DNA of 64,000 nt. Source: Allosphingosinicella sp. Its GTDB lineage: Bacteria > Pseudomonadota > Alphaproteobacteria > Sphingomonadales > Sphingomonadaceae. The stretch is from positions 187,236 through 251,235 of the forward strand of contig JAUJOJ010000003.1 in NCBI GenBank assembly GCA_030447665.1, in the 5' to 3' direction. The stretch's first letter is position 1. Each line of letters starts with the position of its first letter. The notes beneath the pieces are model-generated. The model saw nothing but the letters and a program-made list of their open reading frames with translations. It did no database searches and was not told the DNA's origin. Shown piece by piece: positions 57,433 to 64,000 of this stretch. The position numbers and the translations under genes were made by a program.

Positions 57433-57756
57433 GGACTCTTCCTGATGTGGACGCGCAGGCGCCCCTAGCAAGCCACCTGCGCCCTTCAATCGCGAGCGGA
57501 AAGGGGAACGGCGGGGCTCGGGCTGCGTTGGACAAACGAGCTCGTGGGGCTTTGGGTCGCTGTCGTAAAGCGTTCTTTTCACAGGCGAAACAGCGACTAT
57601 CGATGATGCCGCCTCGATCTCCGGCGCTTGCCCAGAGCACATCGATGCGGAAAGCCGGATTGCGCGCTCGCGCTGGACCGCCAGAGCACATCGACCACAC
57701 GGAACCAGCCCAGACACCAACCGGCAGACACGGAGCGGCCGGCCCGTACGAGCACG

Positions 57757-58363
57757 ATGCAAGGCCAGGCGACCACTCCGGCGGCGACTACTTCCAACGA
57801 TGATGACGACACCGGGCCTGAAGCCGCGGCTTCCACCGGTCAGACGGACACGCGCACCGGCCAGACCAGCACCACGACCGGCCGGACGGACGCCGGAACC
57901 ATGACCGACCAGACAGCGACAGGCACCCTCGGAACGGACGCGGATGTCGAGGCCGGCCAGAGCGGGACCATGACCGGCCAGACCGGCACCAGCGATACGA
58001 GCGGCGCTATGTCGGGCACCACCGGCCAGACCGGCATGAGCGGCACCATGTCCGGCCAGACCGGCACGGGCACCACCGGGATAGGACGGGCACCACCGGC
58101 ACGACGGCCACCACCGGGCGACAGCCGGGACATGGTCCGGTACCACCGGCGCGAGCGGAACGGCGGGGGCCGGCACGAGCGGCGGCTTCACGGGCGTCGG
58201 CGGCCCGTCGGGCGATCTTCTCGATTTCGCCGGCGAGATGCTGGGGGATGCAAGCCGCGTCCAGCAGGTGATGCGCGGAAGCGATCAGGGAATGAAGGCG
58301 TCCGATTTGCTCAACCAGGCGATGCTGGCGCTTATCCAGGGCCGCGCCGCAACCTCGCGCTGA
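57757..58363 (+). CDS. Thr/Gly-rich low-complexity protein, frameshifted, start uncertain
   Basis: From 57757 (MQGQATTPAATTSNDDDD) the frame is a run of Gly, Thr, Gln and Ser (TGQTGTS..., TGQTG repeated). After a shift near 58100 the product ends with a folded-looking part: GFTGVGGPSGDLLDFAGEML, GDASRVQQVMRGSDQGMKAS, DLLNQAMLALIQGRA, stop 58361-58363. The true start may be further upstream (57600-57757), where no signal peptide could be put together. 57433-57600 shows no gene. Function unknown; the repetitive part suggests an exported linker. Confidence 0.45.
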
Positions 58364-58417
58364 CCGCTGGTCCGATCCTCCCCAGCTTCGGCTGGGGAGG
58401 GTTCTAGGGTGTGGATC

Positions 58418-59101
58418 CTAGATCAGTCCCATCGCCCGCAGGCTCGAATGACCGCGCGTGCCGATGATGAGATGATCGTGCACAGCGATGTTGAGGTGGC
58501 GGCCAGCCTCGACGATGTCGCGCGTCAGGCGGATGTCCTGCTGGCTGGGCGAGGGGTCGCCGCTCGGATGATTGTGGACGAGGATCAGGGCCGTCGCGTG
58601 GTATTCGAGCGCACGGCGGATGATCTCGCGGATATAGACCGCTGCCTCGTCGACCGAGCCTTCCGACATCTGCTCGTCGCGGATCAGCATGTTCTTGGAG
58701 TTGAGGAAGAGGACCCGCACCCGCTCTACCGGATTGTGCGCCATGTCGGCGTGAAGATAGTCGAGCAAGGCCTGCCAGGACCCGAGCACCGGCCGCTCCT
58801 TCACCTGCGACTGGAGGAGGCGCAGCGCCGAGGCTTGGGCGATCTTGAGCGCCGCCACGGCGCCTTCCGAAATCTCGCCCACCCGCGCGATCGCCTCGGC
58901 ATCGGCGGCGAGCAGCGATCCGAATCCGCCGAAATCCTTGATCAGCTTCTTGGCCAAAGGCTTGGTGTCGCGCCGGGGTAGCGCGAGTGCGAGCAGATAT
59001 TCGACAAGCTCGTGGTCGAGCAGCGCATCCGGGCCGCCCTCGAACAGCCGCTGGCGCAGCCGCGCACGGTGCCCGCTGCCATCGAGAGGAGGATCGGCCA
59101 T
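58418..59101 (-). CDS. radC: RadC family JAB/MPN domain protein
   Basis: 227 residues, intact. N-terminal helix-hairpin-helix (HRARLRQRLFEGGPDALLDHELVEYLL), then the JAMM metal site ILVHNHPSGDPSPSQQD. Despite the name a direct repair role is not shown for RadC. Typical stand-alone gene; the start ATG is at 59101. Confidence 0.93.
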   Translation of the reverse strand: MADPPLDGSGHRARLRQRLFEGGPDALLDHELVEYLLALALPRRDTKPLAKKLIKDFGGFGSLLAADAEAIARVGEISEGAVAALKIAQASALRLLQSQVKERPVLGSWQALLDYLHADMAHNPVERVRVLFLNSKNMLIRDEQMSEGSVDEAAVYIREIIRRALEYHATALILVHNHPSGDPSPSQQDIRLTRDIVEAGRHLNIAVHDHLIIGTRGHSSLRAMGLI

Positions 59102-59171
59102 AAGGGTGGATTAATCTTCATCCTGTCCATAGGCAAACAAGCCGCTTGCCAGAAGGTGACGGAAGCGGAAC

Positions 59172-59290
59172 GCTAGAGCCTTTCCCGACAAGGCGGAATC
59201 GCCCTGTCGGATCAGAAAGGCTCCAGCTCAATGGCTTGAGCACTTCCCGGCCGAAAAACCGGTTCCCACTTTTTCGGGAAGTGCTCTAGG
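59172..59290. repeat. Alphaproteobacterial dispersed intergenic repeat
   Basis: TAGAGCCTTTCCCGACA...TGTCGG-type hairpin followed by GAGCACTTCCCGGCCGAAAA / TTTTTCGGGAAGTGCTCTAG. The second half is the familiar TAGAGCA...GGGAAGTG family of rhizobial and sphingomonad genomes. Between radC and ydbH; no gene within. Confidence 0.6.
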
Positions 59291-59366
59291 GGCGAGGAGG
59301 AAGTTTGGACCGGATGTCTTGCGGCGCGCCTCGTGCGGCTTCTCACCCGCTTCCGTTAAGAGGCGC

Positions 59367-62300
59367 ATGAGGGAAGGCGACGAACAGCTGGTGGTGAAGC
59401 GGCGGAGGCGGCGGTCCGGCTGGCGCTGGTTCGCCCTCGCTTTGCTGCTGCTCCTCCTGTCGGCCGTTGCGATCGTCTGGCTCTCCCGCATTCGCATCGC
59501 CAGCGGCTTCGTCGAGCGCGAATTCGCCCGGCGGGGCGTGCAGGCGACCTATAAGGTGACCCGCATCGGCTTCCGGACGCAGCGGATCGAGAATCTGGTG
59601 ATCGGGGATCCCCGCCGCCCGGACCTTACCGCCCGATGGGTGGAAGTGGACGTGACCTTGGGCTTCCGCCGGATCAGGGCGGATATCATCCGAGCACGGC
59701 GCGTCCGCCTGTTCGGCCGGCTCGAGAACGGAAAGCTGAGGCTTGGCGAAGTCGACAAGCTGATGCCGCCGCCGACGGGCAAGCCGTTCCGCCTGCCGAA
59801 CCAGCGGGTGGAGGTGGCCGACGTCGGGATCGGCATCGACACTCCGGCCGGGCGGGTCGGGCTGGGGCTGGAGGGAGCCGGCAACCTTGCCTACAGCTTC
59901 GAGGGGAAGGTAGCCGCCGTCTCGCGCGCGCTGGCCTTCGGCGAGGATTGCCGGCTCGACCGGCCCCGCCTCTTTGCCGAGGTTCGGACCGAGGAAGAGC
60001 AGCCGAGCTTCAAGGGCCCGCTTCGCGCGGACCGGGTCTCGTGCGGGGGGGTGGATCTCACGCAGCCGAGCTTCGCGCTCGACACCACTTTGTATGCGGG
60101 GCTTGACGGCGCGCGCGGCAATGCCGGCATCCGGGTGCCGGAGCTTCGCTCGGGCGGGCACAGCCTGCGCGGCGTCGACGGCCTGCTGACCTTCGCCGGC
60201 GGCGCCCAGCAAGTGCGGGGGCGGATGAACCTCAGGGCTGCCGGCGCGTCGGTCGGCGACTACCGAAGCGGACGCGCGGCCTTGAACGGACGCTTTGCGG
60301 TCGCCCCAAAGGCCGGTCAGGCATCCTTTTTCGGCGACCTTGCCGCCGATGATGTGTCCGCGCCGGGCAGCCTTCGGGCCGTCGAGGCTGTCCTTGCCTC
60401 AGCGGACGGCACTCCGGTCGAGCCGATCGCCGATGCGCTTGCCGCCGCCGTTCGCCGCGTCGGCGAGAGGTTCGATGCGCGCGCCTCGATCCGAGTGGCG
60501 AACGCCGACGGGGCTGGAACCGCGCGCGTCGAGAGTCTTCGCGCCGCCAGTAGGAGCGGCGCCCGAGTAACTTTTGCGGGCCGGACGGGTGTGACCTATT
60601 CCTGGCCTGCGGACGCGGTTCGAATAGATACCGATCTCGCGCTCTCCGGCGGCGGCCTCCCGATCACGAGGCTCAGCCTGACGCAGCCGCGCGCGGGCGC
60701 CCCGATCCGAGGCGTCGCGCAGGTGGCGCCGATGGCCGCGGATGGTGCCCGGTTGCAGCTCGGCCGGATCGCGTTCACGGCCAGCGGTGGTGGGCAGACG
60801 CGGATCGAGACGACCGCTACCTTGTCCGGCCCGTTCAACGACGGCCGCGTCGACGGCCTGGTGCTTCCGATCAATGGCCGGTTCGGCGGCGGCGGCCTTG
60901 CGTTCGGCGAAGGCTGCACGCCGGTCAGTTTTCAGTCGTTGCGCGCGGGCGGCCTGCGGCTCGGCCGGACCCGCCTGCCGCTCTGCCCCACCGGGCGAGC
61001 GCTTGTCTGGCGCGGACCGGGCGGCGCGCTCGCCGGTGGCGCCCTCGTTCGAAACCCTCGGCTTGCCGGCACGCTTGGCCAGTCGCCGATCAGCTTTGCC
61101 GCAAGCCAGGTGCGCCTCAGCCTTGCCGATCCAGGCTTCACCAGCAGCGGGGTGGGGATCCGCCTCGGCCGCGCCGATGCCGTGAACCGCCTGAACCTTG
61201 CCACGCTGTCGGGTCGCTTCAATGCCCAGGGAGTGGTCGGACGCTTTGCCGGCGGCGACGGCAAGCTCGCCAATGTGCCGCTTCTCCTTTCGGACGGGGG
61301 CGGCGGCTGGAGCGTGCAAGGGGGGGAAGTGGCGGTGAACGGCGCCATGACGGTTTCGGACGTGAACGATCCGCCGCGTTTCTTTCCGCTGCTGACCAAC
61401 GACTTCCGCCTGACGCTGGACAACAATCAGATCGCCGCCGCCGGGTGGCTGCTCGATCCGGAAAATGGCACGCGAGTCACGCTGGCGACTATCCGTCACG
61501 ACCTGCGCGCCGGTCGCGGCAAGGCATTGCTCGACGTGCCCGGGATCCGCTTCGGCGAAAATTACCAGCCCGAGGAGCTGACCCGCCTCACGACCGGCGT
61601 GGTCGCGCTGGTGAACGGCGTGCTGAAGGGGCAGGGGCAGATAGGCTGGGGGCCGGAGGGCACCACCAGCACCGGCACCTTCTCGACCGAGAACATGAGC
61701 CTCGCCGCCGCCTTCGGCCCGGTGGAAGGCCTCAGCACCAGGATCGATTTCACGGATCTGCTCGGCCTCACCACCGCGCCGGGCCAGCTTGCCAATATCG
61801 GCGTGATCCGCACCGGCATCGACGTGTTCGACGGTAACATTCGTTACCAGCTTCTCCCCGGGCAGCGGGTGCGGGTGGAGGCCGGACGCTGGCCGTTCGC
61901 GGGCGGGGAGCTTGTGCTGGAGGAGACGATCCTCGATTTCAGCCGGCCCTCGATGAAGCGGCTCGTGTTCCGCGTCGTCGGCCTCGATGCCGAGCGCTTC
62001 ATTGCTCAGATGGAATTCAGCAATATCACCGCCACCGGCACGTTCGACGGCACCATTCCAATGGAGTTCGACCAGACGGGAGGCCGGATCGTCGGCGGCA
62101 GGCTGGTCGCGCGGCCCGAGGGCGGCACGCTCTCTTACATCGGCGAGCTTACCGACAAGCAGCTCGGCACCTATGGCAAGCTCGCCTTCGATGCGCTGAA
62201 GTCGCTGCGCTATAGCAAGCTCACCATCAACCTCGACGGCGACCTCGCCGGCGAATTCGTCGCCGGGATCGAGCTCGACGGCATCGCGCGCGATCCCGCA

Positions 62301-62546
62301 TTGACGAGCGTGGGGACGGGCGGCGGCATCAGCGGCATGGTCGCCCGCCGCGCGCTCGGCCAGCTCGCCAAGATCCCGTTCGAGTTCAACATCACCATCC
62401 GCGGGCCCTTCCGCGCGCTGATCGGCACCGCGCGCTCGCTGGAGGATCCCTCGAACCTTATCCAGACGGCGCTTCCGGCCGAGCTTCGGAAGCAGCCCTC
62501 CCTCAAAACGACCGTTCAGCCTCAGGAAAGCGAGATTGTGAGATGA
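59367..62546 (+). CDS. ydbH: YdbH family intermembrane phospholipid-transport protein (AsmA-like)
   Basis: 1059 residues, intact. A basic start (MREGDEQLVVKRRRRRSG), one membrane helix (ALALLLLLLSAVAIVWL), then a long beta-rich periplasmic part with the YdbH pattern. Such proteins form a hydrophobic groove bridging inner and outer membranes and move phospholipid, redundantly with TamB and YhdP in E. coli. The C-terminal GTSYNIQTALPAELRKQ-like end (DPSNLIQTALPAELRKQPS) is typical. The ATG at 59367 is preferred over an in-frame 59319 codon. Followed without gap by ynbE (ATGA). Confidence 0.85.
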   Translation: MREGDEQLVVKRRRRRSGWRWFALALLLLLLSAVAIVWLSRIRIASGFVEREFARRGVQATYKVTRIGFRTQRIENLVIGDPRRPDLTARWVEVDVTLGFRRIRADIIRARRVRLFGRLENGKLRLGEVDKLMPPPTGKPFRLPNQRVEVADVGIGIDTPAGRVGLGLEGAGNLAYSFEGKVAAVSRALAFGEDCRLDRPRLFAEVRTEEEQPSFKGPLRADRVSCGGVDLTQPSFALDTTLYAGLDGARGNAGIRVPELRSGGHSLRGVDGLLTFAGGAQQVRGRMNLRAAGASVGDYRSGRAALNGRFAVAPKAGQASFFGDLAADDVSAPGSLRAVEAVLASADGTPVEPIADALAAAVRRVGERFDARASIRVANADGAGTARVESLRAASRSGARVTFAGRTGVTYSWPADAVRIDTDLALSGGGLPITRLSLTQPRAGAPIRGVAQVAPMAADGARLQLGRIAFTASGGGQTRIETTATLSGPFNDGRVDGLVLPINGRFGGGGLAFGEGCTPVSFQSLRAGGLRLGRTRLPLCPTGRALVWRGPGGALAGGALVRNPRLAGTLGQSPISFAASQVRLSLADPGFTSSGVGIRLGRADAVNRLNLATLSGRFNAQGVVGRFAGGDGKLANVPLLLSDGGGGWSVQGGEVAVNGAMTVSDVNDPPRFFPLLTNDFRLTLDNNQIAAAGWLLDPENGTRVTLATIRHDLRAGRGKALLDVPGIRFGENYQPEELTRLTTGVVALVNGVLKGQGQIGWGPEGTTSTGTFSTENMSLAAAFGPVEGLSTRIDFTDLLGLTTAPGQLANIGVIRTGIDVFDGNIRYQLLPGQRVRVEAGRWPFAGGELVLEETILDFSRPSMKRLVFRVVGLDAERFIAQMEFSNITATGTFDGTIPMEFDQTGGRIVGGRLVARPEGGTLSYIGELTDKQLGTYGKLAFDALKSLRYSKLTINLDGDLAGEFVAGIELDGIARDPALTSVGTGGGISGMVARRALGQLAKIPFEFNITIRGPFRALIGTARSLEDPSNLIQTALPAELRKQPSLKTTVQPQESEIVR

Positions 62547-62740
62547 AGTTTGCGATATTGACGAGAGTCCGCCTCGGCCTGGCCGCGGCGGCGATCGCGA
62601 CGCTTCCCGGGTGCGTACAGGTCGCAGCCCCCGACAAGCCGATCGAGATCAACCTCAACATCAATATCAGGCAAGAGGTTGTCGTGCGCCTTCAGGAGGA
62701 TGTACGAGATCTCATAAAGAAGAATCCAGGAGTGTTTTGA
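62543..62740 (+). CDS. ynbE: YnbE family outer-membrane lipoprotein
   Basis: 65 residues; lipobox IATLPGC with acylated Cys24. The rest, PDKPIEINLNINIRQEVVVR, is the conserved beta strand that pairs with YdbH, and LQEDVRDLIKKNPGVF the end. Overlaps the ydbH stop (ATGA). Confidence 0.9.
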   Translation: MKFAILTRVRLGLAAAAIATLPGCVQVAAPDKPIEINLNINIRQEVVVRLQEDVRDLIKKNPGVF

Positions 62741-62742
62741 CC

Positions 62743-63138
62743 ATGAACCGCCAGATAAAACTGATCCTCGCCGCCGGCATCGGCCTTGCGGCAGTGGTTG
62801 GCGGCACGGGCGTCGCCTATGCGATGTTCCAGGACGCCTCCGCTTCGCTCCGCGCAAGCGGCAAGGTCGGCGAGCAGGCCGACGGCTATCTGGGCGTGGT
62901 CGGCTCGGCCGACGCGTCGCTCCGCGCTCAGGTGGATGCGATCAACATCAAGCGGCGCGCTTACTATACCGATCTTGCCGGCAAGCGCGGCGCCAAGATC
63001 GAGGAGGTCGCCGCCGCCACCGCCTGCGAGATTTTCGCAAGCCGGGTGGGGCCCGGCCAATATTATCGGCTGGCCGATGGGGTGTGGCGCCAGCGGGACG
63101 AAGGTGCGCCGGTCCCGCGCCCCAATTATTGCGGCTGA
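62743..63138 (+). CDS. ydbL: YdbL family (DUF1318) periplasmic protein
   Basis: 131 residues, ATG two bases after ynbE. Signal peptide (IKLILAAGIGLAAVVGGTGVAYA). DUF1318 core: ASLRASGKVGEQADGYLGVV, INIKRRAYYTDLAGKRGAKIEEVAA, the end YRLADGVWRQRD. YdbL is a periplasmic helper of the YdbH-YnbE bridge. The 3' end overlaps the convergent lipoprotein gene by 13 bases. Confidence 0.9.
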   Translation: MNRQIKLILAAGIGLAAVVGGTGVAYAMFQDASASLRASGKVGEQADGYLGVVGSADASLRAQVDAINIKRRAYYTDLAGKRGAKIEEVAAATACEIFASRVGPGQYYRLADGVWRQRDEGAPVPRPNYCG

Positions 63139-63932
63139 GCCCGGTCGGCTTCGAACAAGTTTCGATATTCGGGCTTGAGCGCCCACAAAGTGGCGGGGTC
63201 GATGTTGAGATCGACCTGGTAACTGCTTTCCGCATGCGGGCCGGCCACTGACGGCGGCAGCCATATTTGAAGCACATCCAAACGGCCATTGCCGTTCGTG
63301 TCGGCCGGCACGACCGCCTGTTCGGCTAGAGGCGAACAGGCGGTCATAAAATCATCAGGCGAAGGCGGGATGACTTCGCCCCGCTTTTCCAAACGGGCCG
63401 CATCCAGGCCCTTGCAGTAGCGGCTGCTGAGCGCGGGGATCACCTGGTTGCTGGAAAACAATTCCTCGAAGCTGACGAGCTTGCCGGCTTGGCGATCCCA
63501 GATGATGCCGTCGTGATCGGTGTTGGGGTGCAGCCCCCCGGTGAACGTGCTCGCTTCGCTGATCATGCTGAGCAGCCGCGGCGTATTGCCTGCCAGGCGC
63601 CATGCCTTTGAAAAGGAGTGAGCAAAGAAAGAGCCGCCGTCCTGCCCCATCGCTGCTTTGTCCTCCTTGGCGGCTGTCACCGCCTCGACGCGGTCACGGC
63701 CCAGCTCTTCCTCCAATTGCTTGCGCAGCCCCGGTATCGCCGCAGCTTCGGCCGGCCAGCTGTAGGTGAATTCGAGCGTGTCGCTCTTCTCCTCCACCTT
63801 CCTGGCGGCCGCGGCTGCCGGCTTGAACCCGACATTCGCCGACGGCTGCGCTCCAGTGGCATTATCGGGCGCAGGTTCGGCCTGGCAGGCGGCCAGCGCC
63901 AAGGCGCCGGCGATGAGGAAGCTCCTTTTCAT
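63126..63932 (-). CDS. RsiV-like (DUF3298/DUF4163) lipoprotein
   Basis: 268 residues, intact. Lipobox LALAAC with Cys16, an Ala/Pro-rich linker, then LEFTYSWPAEAAAIPGLRKQLEEEL, SFSKAWRLAGNTPRLLSMISEASTFTGGLHPNT and FEELFS, the pattern of the RsiV/DUF3298 fold. In Bacillus RsiV binds lysozyme; here no anti-sigma helix or sigma gene is visible, so a general periplasmic role is more likely. 63933-64000 shows no further gene. Confidence 0.75.
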   Translation of the reverse strand: MKRSFLIAGALALAACQAEPAPDNATGAQPSANVGFKPAAAAARKVEEKSDTLEFTYSWPAEAAAIPGLRKQLEEELGRDRVEAVTAAKEDKAAMGQDGGSFFAHSFSKAWRLAGNTPRLLSMISEASTFTGGLHPNTDHDGIIWDRQAGKLVSFEELFSSNQVIPALSSRYCKGLDAARLEKRGEVIPPSPDDFMTACSPLAEQAVVPADTNGNGRLDVLQIWLPPSVAGPHAESSYQVDLNIDPATLWALKPEYRNLFEADRAQPQ

Positions 63933-64000
63933 CGTTAAAACCTAGGCTACGGGACAGCGGTCGTCCATCGCCATACAGATTGACGTTGACGTGAACGTAA

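Noticed and set aside
56143-58191. Long extension of purB to 682 codons
   Set aside because: The part upstream of 57432 is low-complexity antisense of the Thr/Gly-rich gene; the MIPRYARP start is the family start.

Overview
GC-rich (about two-thirds G+C) alphaproteobacterial chromosome, most likely order Sphingomonadales (Sphingomonas / Sphingosinicella type). The basis is protein similarity recalled from that group: radA-cvpA, an aroB-aroK / xerD / accA block, a DksA + PilZ + DUF465 + RcdA-like cluster, a PEP-CTERM-like protein with a VPAP sorting signal, DUF1178 next to a nitrilase, and a ydbH-ynbE-ydbL triad. No prophage, CRISPR array or rRNA was seen. One tRNA (Arg, anticodon CCT) is present.

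Layout. 0-4.2 kb: partial HPF/RaiA-like gene, radA, a scrambled stretch with a broken cvpA, cysS. 4.4-14 kb: NifU/IscU-like scaffold, Kef-type K+/H+ antiporter, aroB-aroK (minus), two envelope genes of unknown function, xerD, accA, a secreted M48 protease. 14-17.9 kb: low-quality, locally duplicated sequence with a set of Flp pilins, a methyltransferase, comF and grxC. 17.9-22 kb: nitrilase, DUF1178, tRNA-Arg, folE, Nudix, MHS transporter. 22-23.7 kb: rpsF-rpsR-rplI (minus) with a possible S6:S18-type leader. 23.9-28.9 kb: fatty-acid synthesis operon fabD-fabG-acpP-fabF plus mltG, with a GxxExxY gene flanked by inverted repeats between fabD and fabG. 28.9-36.3 kb: NlpC/P60 peptidase, MarR regulator, M17 peptidase, AIM24-like protein, rimO, K+ channel, surE. 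36.4-42.8 kb: small stress, envelope and regulatory genes. 43-49.4 kb: nitronate monooxygenase, then a divergent FhaC/ShlB-type pore versus FecR-domain protein plus CHASE2-EAL phosphodiesterase. 49.4-52.6 kb: Gfo/Idh/MocA and zinc dehydrogenases, AI-2E transporter. 53-57.4 kb: purB-heme oxygenase-bacteriophytochrome kinase, joined by GTGA overlaps. 57.7-64 kb: Thr/Gly-rich secreted protein, radC, ydbH-ynbE-ydbL, RsiV-like lipoprotein.

Sequence quality dominates the reading. More than thirty genes, including essential ones (cysS, fabG, fabF, purB, aroK), are broken by 1-2 base shifts, several next to homopolymers. Some segments (about 1.5-2.5, 15.4-16.9 and 26.03-26.11 kb) hold diverged near-tandem copies of the same gene parts. 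I read this as consensus or assembly error in a draft long-read genome, not gene decay. Broken genes are therefore annotated as single CDS spans, with the shifts described in each entry.

The most interesting candidates are the GxxExxY unit with terminal inverted repeats inside the fab operon, the pore/FecR/CHASE2-EAL locus with its 36-bp repeat array, the purB-bphO-bphP arrangement, the nested palindrome at 30.3-30.4 kb, and the rpsF leader hairpin.
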